Shown here piece after piece: positions 16,995-25,575 of a DNA stretch of 64,000 nt. The DNA is from an uncultured Oscillospiraceae bacterium (GTDB taxonomy: Bacteria > Bacillota > Clostridia > Oscillospirales > Oscillospiraceae). The stretch covers positions 1 through 64,000 of the forward strand of contig CAKUMO010000011.1 of assembly GCA_934667815.1 (NCBI GenBank), in the 5' to 3' direction. The notes beneath the pieces are model-generated. The model worked only from the letters and a program-made list of their open reading frames with translations, was not told where the DNA came from and ran no database searches. Within the stretch, counting starts at the first letter, position 1, and each line of letters opens with the position of its first letter. The position numbers and the translations under genes were made by a program.

Positions 16995-17847
16995 GTGCCT
17001 GCCTCCCGAAACGTGCCAGCACGGCGGGCAGCAGCTCACGATAGGTGGCGATATACTGCGAGATCTCGACGCCGCGCTCCTGCAAAAGCCATGCAATCTC
17101 GCGGCTGTCGCTCACGCCGAGATGCAGCGTCTGAATGCGGTCAATGTCACGAAAAACTTCTTCCGGAGCGCCATCCAGTACGATGCGCCCGGAATCCATC
17201 ATAAGAATGCGTTTTGCGCATTCTGCAAGGCAGTCGGCATTGTGCGAGACAATAACAACGGTCACGCCTTCGCGATTGAGCCGCTTTGTCAGCTCTGTAA
17301 ATGCTTCGCGCCCAAGAGGGTCGAGACCGGCAAAAGGCTCGTCGAAGAATAAATACTGCGGCTGCACCGCCAGCACGCCTGCGATGGCCAGACGGCGCTT
17401 TTCGCCGCCGGAAAGGCCGAGGGGCGATTTGTCGCAGACCTCGTCATAGGAAAAGCCGCACAGCTCCAGCGCGCGGCGCACGCGCTCGTCCACCTCGCGG
17501 CGGGAAAGCCCTGCGTGCTTCAGACCGAAGGCGACATCGCGCCGAACGGTCGTTTCAAAAAGCTGGCATTCCGGATATTGGAACACAAGTCCGACTTTGC
17601 GCCGCAGCATGCTGCGGTCGAAGCCTCGACGGTTGATGTTCTCGCCGTCGAGCAGCACCGTGCCTTGCGTCGGCACCAGCAGCCCCGCCAGAAGCTGAAT
17701 GAGCGTGGTCTTGCCGCAGCCGGTGCGTCCCATGATGCCGACATATTCGCCGTCAGCGATTTGCAGATCGACCTCGCGCAGCGCCTGTGTCTGCATGGGC
17801 GTGCCGGAATGGTAGGAATAGGAAAGCTCCTTTACTGTAATCGGCAT
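16987..17847 (-). CDS. ecfA2: ECF transporter ATPase EcfA2
   Basis: This 286-residue ATPase has Walker A GRTGCGKTT, the Q-loop FQYPECQLFETTV typical of EcfA2 subunits, signature LSGGEKRR, Walker B LFFDEP and the H-loop IVSHN. It overlaps both the upstream ecfA1 (16 bp) and the downstream ecfT (8 bp). With EcfA1 it forms the cytoplasmic ATPase pair that drives uptake. Confidence 0.93.
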   Translation of the reverse strand: MPITVKELSYSYHSGTPMQTQALREVDLQIADGEYVGIMGRTGCGKTTLIQLLAGLLVPTQGTVLLDGENINRRGFDRSMLRRKVGLVFQYPECQLFETTVRRDVAFGLKHAGLSRREVDERVRRALELCGFSYDEVCDKSPLGLSGGEKRRLAIAGVLAVQPQYLFFDEPFAGLDPLGREAFTELTKRLNREGVTVVIVSHNADCLAECAKRILMMDSGRIVLDGAPEEVFRDIDRIQTLHLGVSDSREIAWLLQERGVEISQYIATYRELLPAVLARFGRQAHE

Positions 17848-18653
17848 AATTCCTCCACAAGCTCCACGTTCGTCAGCGGGCAGCGCGAGAGCTTCACACC
17901 GTGCGCGGCAAGATCGTGATACATCCGCACTGCCGTCGGCGGGGTCAGACCGGCCTCATATAAAAGCGCAGGATCCGTCAGAATTTCGCGCGGCGTGCCG
18001 GTGCCGATGAGCCTGCCGTGGTGCAGGAGAAAAATTCGATCGGCATGAATTGCCTCCTCGACATAGTGCGTGATCATGACGACCGTGCGTCCCTCCTCAC
18101 GGTGCAGACGGGAAATCGCGGAGAGCACCTCGCGGCGGCCGCCGGGATCGAGCATAGAGGTCGCTTCGTCAAAGATCAGAAGCTCGGGATCCATGGCCAG
18201 AACGCCCGCCAGCGCAACGCGCTGCTTCTGACCGCCGGAAAGACGGTGCGTCGAACGGTTTTCGAAGCCAGCCATGCCGACGGCGGCCAGAGCGGCAGAG
18301 ACCTTTTGAGAGATTACCGCTTCCTCCTCGCCGTAGTTTTCCAAGCCGAAGGCGACATCTTCAGCGACGATGGTCGAGACGAACTGATTGTCCGGGCTTT
18401 GAAAGACCATGCCGGCCTTTCTGCGGAGCTGCCAGAGCACGGATTCGTCCGAGACATCCAAACCGGCGACGGTCAGCTTGCCCTTCTGCAAGGGCAGCAG
18501 TGCGTTGAAATGCCGCGCAAGGGTGGACTTGCCGCAGCCGTTGTGCCCCAAAATGGCCGCAAATTCCCCGTCGGCAATGTCCAGACTGACATCCTGCAGT
18601 GCGGGGACGGCGCTTCCGTCGTAAGTAAATGAAATGTGTTCTGCATGGATCAT
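17832..18653 (-). CDS. ecfA1: ECF transporter ATPase EcfA1
   Basis: This 273-residue ATPase is the first gene of the ECF operon. It has Walker A GHNGCGKST, Q-loop FQSPDNQFVSTIV (EcfA1 pattern), signature LSGGQKQR, Walker B LLIFDEA and H-loop MITHY. A promoter lies just upstream. ecfA1-ecfA2-ecfT together usually serve several S-components; here one S gene is also in the operon. Confidence 0.93.
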   Translation of the reverse strand: MIHAEHISFTYDGSAVPALQDVSLDIADGEFAAILGHNGCGKSTLARHFNALLPLQKGKLTVAGLDVSDESVLWQLRRKAGMVFQSPDNQFVSTIVAEDVAFGLENYGEEEAVISQKVSAALAAVGMAGFENRSTHRLSGGQKQRVALAGVLAMDPELLIFDEATSMLDPGGRREVLSAISRLHREEGRTVVMITHYVEEAIHADRIFLLHHGRLIGTGTPREILTDPALLYEAGLTPPTAVRMYHDLAAHGVKLSRCPLTNVELVEELCRLQ

Positions 18654-18676
18654 GGGCAGCTCCTCTTTTCGCGGTT

Positions 18677-18705
18677 ATTATAGAACGATAAAACAGGCTT
18701 CGCAA
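18677..18705 (-). promoter_or_regulatory. Promoter of the ECF operon
   Basis: Minus-strand TTGCGA (18700-18705), a 17-bp spacer and TATAAT (18677-18682), about 25 bp before ecfA1. Confidence 0.55.
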
Positions 18706-18750
18706 GCCCCCCAGGGGGATGAATTTGCATAGCCCGTGAAAGATTTTTAC

Positions 18751-18779
18751 TTGACGCAGACGGCAAAGAATGCTAAAAT
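18751..18779 (+). promoter_or_regulatory. Promoter of tRNA-Leu
   Basis: TTGACG (18751-18756), a 17-bp spacer and TAAAAT (18774-18779), ending nine bases before the tRNA. Confidence 0.65.
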
Positions 18780-18788
18780 AAGCCCAAC

Positions 18789-18875
18789 GCCGCCATGATG
18801 GAATAGGTAGACATAGCAGACTTAAAATCTGCCGGTAGCGATACCGTGCCGGTTCGATTCCGGCTGGCGGCACCA
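18789..18875 (+). tRNA. tRNA-Leu (anticodon TAA)
   Basis: The acceptor stem GCCGCCA (18789-18795) pairs with TGGCGGC (18865-18871). The anticodon stem GCAGA/TCTGC encloses loop CTTAAAA with TAA at 18823-18825. A long variable arm (CGGTAGCGATACCG) marks a class II tRNA, and the T-loop is TTCGATT. Discriminator A18872 and an encoded CCA (18873-18875) follow. It reads UUA (and UUG by wobble). Confidence 0.95.
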
Positions 18876-18879
18876 AAAA

Positions 18880-18905
18880 CGGCAAACATCACAAGATGTT
18901 TGCCG
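18880..18905 (+). terminator. Hairpin just after tRNA-Leu (copy 1 of a repeated hairpin)
   Basis: A perfect 11-bp stem (18880-18890 with 18895-18905) has loop ACAA. No strong T-tract follows. Its arms are identical to those of the hairpin at 19106-19131. Confidence 0.5.
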
Positions 18906-18907
18906 AT

Positions 18908-18951
18908 TCAGCTTGTTCCAAAAGTCCGAAAGGACTTTTGGAACAAGCTGA
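18908..18951. repeat. Perfect 20-bp inverted repeat with GAAA loop
   Basis: Arms 18908-18927 and 18932-18951 are exact reverse complements around a GAAA tetraloop. It sits directly behind the tRNA-Leu hairpin, and the transcript would fold very stably. No protein coding explains it. Confidence 0.85.
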
Positions 18952-18954
18952 TTG

Positions 18955-18998
18955 CAAAATTGCAAAATTAAAATATGTAGCATTATTTTGCAATTTTG
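18955..18998. repeat. A/T-rich 14-bp inverted repeat
   Basis: CAAAATTGCAAAAT at 18955-18968 is matched by its exact reverse complement at 18985-18998, with a 16-bp centre. It follows the 20-bp palindrome almost directly. Confidence 0.8.
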
Positions 18999-19023
18999 GC
19001 CGCTGCGGCGGGCTATTGAACGC

Positions 19024-19050
19024 GAAAGGGAACCCTGACGGTTCCCTTTC
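19024..19050. repeat. 11-bp inverted repeat
   Basis: GAAAGGGAACC (19024-19034), loop CTGAC, GGTTCCCTTTC (19040-19050). It is the fourth hairpin in the region behind tRNA-Leu. Confidence 0.8.
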
Positions 19051-19102
19051 ACACTATCCTTCCCTCCGAAACCTTCGGCCTGATAGTTTTTTTGACAGTC
19101 TT

Positions 19103-19140
19103 AATCGGCAAACATCGAAAGATGTTTGCCGATTCTTTTA
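19103..19140 (+). terminator. Intrinsic terminator (copy 2 of the tRNA-Leu hairpin)
   Basis: A 14-bp stem (19103-19116 with 19121-19134) has a GAAA loop and is followed by CTTTTATTT. Its inner 11 bp repeat the hairpin at 18880-18905. It is a better terminator than copy 1 because of the T-rich tail. Confidence 0.65.
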
Positions 19141-19153
19141 TTTCCTTACACTG

Positions 19154-20137
19154 CTACCTTGCGCACAGCCAGTCTGTCTGCGGCGTGTGCAGAAACGCTT
19201 GCAGTGCGGCGGCATAGTGCGGATCGATCTTGCTCAGGCGGCCGCGGCCGGCAACCAGTGGATCGATGCAGCGGCGCTTGGCCGGAACGACGCGGCGATC
19301 GGATACGGGTGCCTGCGCCTCGTCATAGACCATCTCGTGCAGCGCGCAGAAGCGTTCCCAGAGCGGGCGCAGAACGTCGTCTGCACAGAGTTTTGCAATT
19401 ACGGCGGATTCCGTCGTGTAAAGCGTGTCCATGGTCAGAACGCCCGCTTTTACGGCGTGCGCGACGATCTCAGAGAGCCGCTGCATGGAATAACGATCCT
19501 CGTCCGCGACATAGATGCGCGACGTTTTCAGAGAATCAAAGCCGAAAGCCGATGCAATGTCCGCATTGCGGAAGGCCAGCTCCGGTGCGCCGCCATCCTC
19601 GCTGACGCAGAGATCGTCATAGTAGTCTTGCAGGATGGCGGGCTGCTGCAAGCCGTAGCCCGCGAGGTTTCCGAGTGTATATTCCAGCCGGTCGGCGGAA
19701 AGACGCGGACTGTCGTTGTCCGCGATGGGATACAGGTGGTAATCCGCGACCTCTGCGACCGTAAGTCCGTCGTGCGCGAGAAGCGACATGATCTCGGCGG
19801 AATGGGAGATCAGAGATTCCGTCCGCCCCTCGGTATACTCCTGCTGCAAATAGTCGCCGTGCATGAAATCGATCGTGTGGGCAAAGACGGGGGTTGCAAT
19901 GTCATGGAATAACGCCGCGAGTGTCTGCGCACGACTGTGCGTAAACTGCCATACGATGCGCGCCGTGCCGAGACTGTGGCGATAGCGCGAATAGGGTGGG
20001 AGATTCCGAAAACGTGGGAAATTCGTGTATTCACAGCCGCAGTTCATGCCGACGTCCTTGAGCCGCTGCATCTCCGGCGCCGCGGCATATAACAATAAAA
20101 ACTCCGGCTCAGAGCGCGTGTAGCGAAGCTCCTGCAT
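19154..20137 (-). CDS. HD-domain phosphohydrolase
   Basis: This 327-residue soluble protein has an HD metal-dependent phosphohydrolase domain: a first His in YSRYRHSLGTARIV (about residue 50), the HD doublet in AALFHDIATPVFAH, and a later HSAEIM / Asp region. Relatives include dNTP triphosphohydrolases and other nucleotide phosphatases; the substrate is not determined. The ATG at 20137 (MQELRYTR) has AAGGAGG eight bases upstream and is chosen over an earlier in-frame ATG at 20170. It is divergent from the WYL regulator gene, sharing a 119-bp intergenic region. Confidence 0.8.
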   Translation of the reverse strand: MQELRYTRSEPEFLLLYAAAPEMQRLKDVGMNCGCEYTNFPRFRNLPPYSRYRHSLGTARIVWQFTHSRAQTLAALFHDIATPVFAHTIDFMHGDYLQQEYTEGRTESLISHSAEIMSLLAHDGLTVAEVADYHLYPIADNDSPRLSADRLEYTLGNLAGYGLQQPAILQDYYDDLCVSEDGGAPELAFRNADIASAFGFDSLKTSRIYVADEDRYSMQRLSEIVAHAVKAGVLTMDTLYTTESAVIAKLCADDVLRPLWERFCALHEMVYDEAQAPVSDRRVVPAKRRCIDPLVAGRGRLSKIDPHYAAALQAFLHTPQTDWLCAR

Positions 20138-20208
20138 GAAAACCGCCTCCTTTTTCGGCCAGCTTATCATGTTTCAGAGCGGTTTTCAAGGTGAGCCGGC
20201 AAAAAATC

Positions 20209-20237
20209 TTGGCTTTTCAGGCGAATTATGCTATACT
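20209..20237 (+). promoter_or_regulatory. Promoter of the WYL regulator gene
   Basis: TTGGCT (20209-20214), a 17-bp spacer and TATACT (20232-20237), 20 bp before the start codon. Confidence 0.5.
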
Positions 20238-20256
20238 GAATCCGGGAGGCGAGAAT

Positions 20257-21252
20257 ATGGCCAGAAGCTCCAATCAGAAAGCAAAGCTGCTTTACCTTGC
20301 AAAAATCTTTTCCGAACAGACCGACGAGACTCACGGATTGACAATGCCGGAGTTGATTTCACGGCTGAATGATGTCGGCATCAGTGCGGACCGTAAGACG
20401 ATCTACACCGATCTTGAAGAACTGCGGCACTTCGGCATGGACATTCTCGCGCAGCAGGAGGGCGGCATCTGGCGCTATTGCCTTGTTTCACGGGAATTCG
20501 AACTGGCGGAATTGAAGCTGCTGGTCGATTCCGTGCAGTCCTCACGTTTTATTACGGAGAAAAAGTCCCGCAGCCTCATCAAAAAGCTCGAGTCTCTTGT
20601 GAGCGTCTACGACGCGCGTCAGCTACAGCGGCAGGTTCTGATCGCGGGTCGCGTGAAAACCATGAACGAGAGCATTTATTACAATGTGGACAAGCTGCAC
20701 ACCGCGCTTTCGCAGGGGCGGCAAATCCGTTTCAAATACTTCCAGTGGAATGTGGACAAGCAGGAGGCACTGCGGCGCGGCGGCGCGTGGTACTGCGTCA
20801 GCCCGTGGCATCTGCGCTGGGACGACGAGAATTATTATCTCATTGCCTATGACGCGGCCTTCGGCCAGTTGCGCCACTACCGCGTGGACAAGATGAAGAA
20901 CATTGTCATCACCGACGAGCCGCGCGAAGGGGAGGAAGTCTTAAAGAATTTCGACCCGACGATCTACACCAACCGCCTGTTCGGTATGTATGGCGGCGAG
21001 ACTGCGCGTGTCACGCTCGAGGGCGAGAATGCGAAGGTTGGCCTTGTGATCGACCGCTTCGGCAAGGATGTGCCGATTCTGCGGCAGGACGCGGAGCATT
21101 TCGCGGCGCATGTCGAGGTGGCGGTCAGTCCGCAGTTTCTCGGCTGGATTGCAAGCCTCGGCGGGGAGCTGCGCATCACGGCGCCGGAGAGCGTCGTGCA
21201 GAGTATGCGTGAATTGGTCAAGACGCTTTCGGCACAGTATTCCGAAGAATAA
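20257..21252 (+). CDS. WYL-domain transcriptional regulator (YafY type)
   Basis: This 331-residue protein has an N-terminal winged helix-turn-helix (about residues 5-65, LTMPELISRLNDVGISADRKTIYTDLEEL) and a central WYL domain (WHLRWDDENYYLIAYD, HYRVDKM), followed by a WCX-like C-terminal part. WYL proteins sense nucleotides or nucleic-acid ends and regulate stress, defence or metabolic genes. GGGAGG precedes the ATG at 20257. No linked defence genes are visible, so its target is unknown. The divergent HD gene is the only obvious candidate partner. Confidence 0.88.
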   Translation: MARSSNQKAKLLYLAKIFSEQTDETHGLTMPELISRLNDVGISADRKTIYTDLEELRHFGMDILAQQEGGIWRYCLVSREFELAELKLLVDSVQSSRFITEKKSRSLIKKLESLVSVYDARQLQRQVLIAGRVKTMNESIYYNVDKLHTALSQGRQIRFKYFQWNVDKQEALRRGGAWYCVSPWHLRWDDENYYLIAYDAAFGQLRHYRVDKMKNIVITDEPREGEEVLKNFDPTIYTNRLFGMYGGETARVTLEGENAKVGLVIDRFGKDVPILRQDAEHFAAHVEVAVSPQFLGWIASLGGELRITAPESVVQSMRELVKTLSAQYSEE

Positions 21253-21259
21253 AAGCAGA

Positions 21260-21284
21260 GAGGCACGGCGATTTGCCGTGCCTC
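21260..21284. terminator. Hairpin between convergent WYL and GH13 genes
   Basis: A perfect 10-bp stem (21260-21269 with 21275-21284) has a GATTT loop. Neither side has a strong T-tract, but its position between two convergent stops suggests termination. Confidence 0.5.
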
Positions 21285-21339
21285 AGCTTCAGACTGTAAA
21301 AATGAATTAGAAATATTATTTTACAATATGCGTTTTCGA

Positions 21340-22614
21340 TTATAAAATCACCACGGCGCGGTCTGCAATGGTGAGCTTGCCGCCCTGCACCGTGACTTCT
21401 TCGCTGTTCAGAGCGTCGGAATACTTGCCGTCGGAAAGCGGAACGGCGACCGTGCCGCCCTTGCCTGCCAGCGGGAATATGCCCACGGCAGTTTGGGAAG
21501 GCGAGGTGTAGCTTGCGCAGACGATGCCCTGTGCGTCGTCTGTCTCGAGACGGAATACCGCATCCGTCGGAAGCTGCTTTTTGATCTCGTAGAGCTTGGC
21601 CAGATAGCTGCCGATGCTTTTGCCGGTCCAATCGATCGGTTCTTTTTCAAAGAGGGAGGGCGTGTGCGCCGCGCAGACCTCCTGACCGGCATAGAGCAAT
21701 GTCGTGCCCTTGAGGAAGTATGACAGCGCCGTCCATGCCAGCAGACGGTTTTCCTCCGGGAACAGCGCGGCGGCACGCTTCTGATCGTGGTTTTCCAGGC
21801 AGCGCAGCTTGTTGTATTCCGTGCGGAAGCTCAGCTCCTGGAAATTGAAGGCTTCAAACAGACGGCTGAGCGGCTGCTCACCCTTGACGGCCTGCTCGTA
21901 GAGCGGCCAAAGATCGTAGGGATAGAGAATGTCGAAGGCATCGAACAGCTCCGTGTCCGTCGCGGCATAGAAGCCCTGCTCGCGGAACACGCGGATGTGC
22001 TCGAGGTGCACGCTTTCGCCCAGCCAGATCATGCCCGGATGCACGGCCTCGACGGCCTCGCGCGCAGCCCTCCAGAACTCAACCGGAACGGTGCTGGCAA
22101 CGTCGCAGCGGAAGCCGTCAACATACCTTGCCCAGAAGCACAGCGATTCGATCTGATAGTCCCAAAGCGCGTGATTCGCATAGTCCAGATCGACCACGTC
22201 CGTCCAATCGCCGACCTTGTTTCCGCGCTTTCCGTCGGGCTTTTGATAGAAAAATTCCGGATGCTCGGCAACGAGCGTGGAGTCGGGCGAGGTGTGATTA
22301 TAGACCACGTCGATCATGCACTTCATGCCGCGCTTGTGGATTTCATCGACCAGATGGACAAAGTCCTCCATCGTGCCGTATTCGGGGTTGACCGTGCGAT
22401 AATCCCGGTTGGCATAGGGGCAGCCGAGGCTGCCTTTCTTGTTCAGAATGCCGATGGGATGGATGGGCATGAACCAGACGACATCCACGCCCAGCGCACG
22501 GATGCGGTCGAGATCCGGCTCGACGGCGCGAAACGTGCCATCGGGCGTGTGGCTGCGGACATACAGCTCATAGATGACGCTGCGGCGCAGGGAAGAATCG
22601 GTATTGACTGCCAT
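21340..22614 (-). CDS. Intracellular GH13 alpha-amylase family protein
   Basis: This 424-residue TIM-barrel glycosidase has the four GH13 conserved regions: DVVYNH, the nucleophile Asp in DGFRCDVAS, the acid/base Glu in IWLGESV and the transition-state Asp in ENHDQKR. No signal peptide is seen, so it should act in the cytoplasm on malto-oligosaccharides or glycogen-derived chains. It is short for an amylase, with a small C-terminal beta domain. The ATG at 22614 follows AGGAGG; an earlier in-frame start at 22653 has no ribosome binding site. It stands alone with its own promoter, well apart from the glycogen operon. Exact specificity is not assignable. Confidence 0.88.
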   Translation of the reverse strand: MAVNTDSSLRRSVIYELYVRSHTPDGTFRAVEPDLDRIRALGVDVVWFMPIHPIGILNKKGSLGCPYANRDYRTVNPEYGTMEDFVHLVDEIHKRGMKCMIDVVYNHTSPDSTLVAEHPEFFYQKPDGKRGNKVGDWTDVVDLDYANHALWDYQIESLCFWARYVDGFRCDVASTVPVEFWRAAREAVEAVHPGMIWLGESVHLEHIRVFREQGFYAATDTELFDAFDILYPYDLWPLYEQAVKGEQPLSRLFEAFNFQELSFRTEYNKLRCLENHDQKRAAALFPEENRLLAWTALSYFLKGTTLLYAGQEVCAAHTPSLFEKEPIDWTGKSIGSYLAKLYEIKKQLPTDAVFRLETDDAQGIVCASYTSPSQTAVGIFPLAGKGGTVAVPLSDGKYSDALNSEEVTVQGGKLTIADRAVVIL

Positions 22615-22651
22615 ATAGCGACCTCCTGAAAGGAAGATTTTGACGTATTTC

Positions 22652-22680
22652 ATTATAGCCGATTATTCCGCCGTTTGCAA
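22652..22680 (-). promoter_or_regulatory. Promoter of the GH13 gene
   Basis: Minus-strand TTGCAA (22675-22680), a 17-bp spacer and TATAAT (22652-22657). Confidence 0.6.
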
Positions 22681-22703
22681 GAAATCTCTGTGAAAATCGC
22701 ACA

Positions 22704-22732
22704 TTGCAAAAACCGCTCCGTCATGGTAAAAT
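22704..22732 (+). promoter_or_regulatory. Promoter of the EIIC-like gene
   Basis: TTGCAA (22704-22709), a 17-bp spacer and TAAAAT (22727-22732), divergent from the GH13 promoter. Confidence 0.5.
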
Positions 22733-22762
22733 GAAGCCAAGAAATGGGAAGGGGGTAAGGAA

Positions 22763-23824
22763 ATGTCAAAATTCCGTACCTTTTTAGAACGAAAAAATGT
22801 CCGTCCGTCGGCGAAGCTGTACTTCGTTGACGCCATGAGCACGATGGCGCTTGGCCTGTTTGCCAGCCTGCTCATCGGCACGATTTTCAAAACGCTGGGG
22901 CAGTATACACACCTGCAGATCTTCACCGACATTGCGGGCTATGCCACCAAGGCTACCGGTGCGGCGCTGGGTGTGGCCATTGCCTATGCCCTGAAGGCAC
23001 CGGCGCTGGTGATGCTCTCGGCAGCGGTCGTCGGCATGATCGGCAACGACCTCGGAACGACGATCACCGCTACCGGAGCCGAGCCGCTGACCGTCGCGGC
23101 AGGCCCCGCAGGCGCGTTCCTTGCAAGCGTTGTAGCCGTGGAGCTTGGCAAGATTGTCTCCAAGGAGACGCATGTCGATATTCTCGTCACGCCGGTCGTG
23201 ACCATTCTCTCCGGTGCGCTGCTGGCAAAGCTCGTCTGCCCGGCGGTCGCCTACGGCATGTACTACCTCGGCGCCTTCATCAATACCGCCACGGAGATGC
23301 AGCCGCTGCTCATGGGAATGCTCGTTTCGGTCGTGGTCGGCATCATCCTGACGCTGCCGATCAGTTCGGCCGCGATTTGCGCGATGATCGGAATTACAGG
23401 TCTTGCAGGCGGCGCGGCGACGGCGGGCTGCTGCGCACAGATGGTCGGCTTCGCCGTCATCAGCTTCCGCGAAAACCGCTGGGGCGGCCTTGTGGCACAG
23501 GGGCTCGGCACATCTATGCTGCAAATGGGCAACATCGTGAAAAATCCGTGCATCTGGATCCCGGCGACGCTGGCTTCCGCTATTACGGGGCCGATCTCGA
23601 CGATGGTGTTCAAGCTGCAATGCACGGGCGTGTCCGCCGGTATGGGCACCTGCGGCCTCGTCGGCCCGCTGGGCATTCTGGCCGACATGGGAAGCTCTCC
23701 GCGTGTCTGGCTGGGCATCGGAATCGTGTGCATCGTGCTGCCCGCCGTGCTCTCTCTGGCGTTTTCGGAGCTTCTGCGCAAGCTCGGCTGGATCCGTCCG
23801 GGAGACCTGAAGCTGAATCTGTAA
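22763..23824 (+). CDS. Orphan PTS EIIC-like membrane protein (PTS_EIIC_2 family)
   Basis: This 353-residue protein has about ten hydrophobic segments and the start typical of the PTS_EIIC_2 family (FLERKNVRPSAKLYFVDAMSTMALGLFASL), with glycine-rich loops (GMGTCGLVGPLG). EIIC proteins are the membrane channel of phosphotransferase sugar uptake. No EIIA or EIIB gene is next to it, so it is an orphan; the family is often found that way and its substrate is not established. It is divergent from the GH13 gene, which makes a role with oligosaccharide use conceivable but unproven. Confidence 0.8.
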   Translation: MSKFRTFLERKNVRPSAKLYFVDAMSTMALGLFASLLIGTIFKTLGQYTHLQIFTDIAGYATKATGAALGVAIAYALKAPALVMLSAAVVGMIGNDLGTTITATGAEPLTVAAGPAGAFLASVVAVELGKIVSKETHVDILVTPVVTILSGALLAKLVCPAVAYGMYYLGAFINTATEMQPLLMGMLVSVVVGIILTLPISSAAICAMIGITGLAGGAATAGCCAQMVGFAVISFRENRWGGLVAQGLGTSMLQMGNIVKNPCIWIPATLASAITGPISTMVFKLQCTGVSAGMGTCGLVGPLGILADMGSSPRVWLGIGIVCIVLPAVLSLAFSELLRKLGWIRPGDLKLNL

Positions 23825-23863
23825 ATAAATTGTAAAAAGTCGGCTGTGCCGGAGAAATAACGC

Positions 23864-25522
23864 TTGCAGTGCCGTAAAAAATGTGCGAATATCTTGTCGC
23901 AAAAAACGGCAAGCTCCGTGATGTTCATGCTGCGCCTGGGCGAGATTCTCGAGGAATGGACGCATAAGAAGTCCGTGGAGGATCTGGCCGGTGCGATGGC
24001 GCTGAACGTGGACAAGGTCTGGGTCAGATCCGGCGAGACCGAGCTGCTTGTGCCGATCGGCGAGGTGCAGGCGGGCGACAGCGTCGTTGTGCGCACGGGC
24101 AACCTGATCCCGCTCGACGGCACGGTTCTTGAAGGCGAGATGACGGTCAATCAGGCCTCCATCACGGGCGAATCTCTGCCGGTCCCAAAGCGCGTGGGCA
24201 GCTATGTCTATGCCGGAACGGTCGCGGAGGAGGGCGAGTGCGTCATCCGCGTGGAAAAGGCCGCAGGCGGCGGACGCTATGACCGCATCGTGCGCATGAT
24301 CGAGGAATCCGAGAAGCTGAAATCCACCACTGAGGATAAGGCCTCCCGCCTTGCCGACCGTCTGGTTCCCTACACCTTGGGCGGCACGGGGCTTGTGTGG
24401 CTGCTGACGCGCAATATCACAAAGACGCTGGCAGTGCTGATGGTCGATTTCTCCTGCGCACTCAAGCTGTCCATGCCCATCGCGGTGCTCTCAGCGATGC
24501 GCGAGAGCAGTCTGTATCACATCTCCGTTAAGGGTGGCCGCTTCCTGGAGACCGTCGCGAAGGCGGATACGGTGGTGTTTGACAAGACGGGAACGCTGAC
24601 CTATGCCACGCCGAAGGTCGCCAAGATCGTGACCTTTGACGATTACCGCGAGGAGGACATGCTCCGGCTTGCGGCCTGCCTCGAGGAGCATTATCCGCAC
24701 TCCATGGCCAACGCCGTCGTCGAGGAGGCGAAGCGGCGCGGCCTGTCACACGAGGAGTATCATTCGAGCGTGCAGTATGTTGTCGCCCATGGTATTTCCA
24801 GCTCCGTGGAAGGCAAGAAGGTCATCATCGGAAGTGCGCATTTCGCCTTTGAGGATGAAAAATGCGTCGTTCCGGAGGGAGAGCAGGAGAAATTTGATAC
24901 GCTGTCTGCGGAATATTCGCACCTGTATCTCTGCATTTCCGGCAGACTGGCTGCCGTGGTGTGCATTTTCGATCCGCTCCGCGCCGAGGCAAAGGATGCC
25001 GTGGACGCGCTGCATGCCTGCGGCATCCGCCGTGTCGTGATGATGACAGGCGACAACCGCAAGACTGCCGAGGCCGTCGCGCAGCAGGTCGGCGTGGACG
25101 AATTCCATGCAGAGGTGCTGCCGGAGGACAAGGCCGAATACATCCGCCGCGCAAAGGCTGAGGGGCACACCATCCTGATGATCGGCGACGGCGTGAATGA
25201 TTCTCCTGCGCTGAGTGAGGCTGACGCAGGCATCGCCATCAACACGGGCGCCGCCATCGCGCGTGAGATCGCGGACATTACGATCTCGTCGGAGGATCTG
25301 TTTGAGCTGGTCACACTGCGCAGGCTGAGCGCCGCGCTCATGACGCGCATCCACAAGAATTATCGATTCATCGTCGGGTTCAATCTGATGCTGATCGTGC
25401 TGGGCGTGACGGGCGTTATCCAGCCGACGCTTTCCGCGCTGCTGCATAACATGTCCACGCTGGGCATTGGCCTCAAGAGCATGACGAATCTGCTTGAAGC
25501 GCCCGCAAAGGACGAGAAATAG
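23864..25522 (+). pseudogene. 5'-truncated heavy-metal-type P1B ATPase
   Basis: The 552-codon frame contains the actuator domain (TGES in SITGESLPVP), phosphorylation site DKTGT in VVFDKTGTLTYA, nucleotide-binding domain (HYPHSMANA), GDGVNDSPAL and the last two membrane helices. It begins abruptly at SVMFMLRLGEILEEWTHKKS, the region right after the fourth membrane helix in full-length P1B ATPases, so helices 1-4 and any metal-binding domain (roughly 150-250 residues) are missing. Upstream is only about 110 bp and then the EIIC gene. No good ribosome binding site precedes any start (TTG 23864 or ATG 23921). The membrane metal site reads FSC (24449-24457) instead of CPC. Most likely a deletion remnant, though the remaining frame is intact. 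Confidence 0.75.
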
Positions 25523-25528
25523 TTCCGC

Positions 25529-25557
25529 AAAAACGCCGGAGAATATCCGGCGTTTTT
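25529..25557 (+). terminator. Intrinsic terminator after the P-type ATPase remnant
   Basis: A perfect 12-bp stem (25529-25540 with 25546-25557) has A-tract and T-tract ends. Confidence 0.8.
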
Positions 25558-25575
25558 GTATGCCGAAAAAACGTC

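Noticed and set aside
18361..19052. Minus-strand frames antisense to tRNA-Leu, containing PAGIEPARYRYR-like and PESNRHGIATGRF-like strings.
   Set aside because: These strings are translations of the tRNA T-arm and variable arm and are a well-known source of spurious database proteins. No ribosome binding site supports them, and one also overlaps ecfA1.
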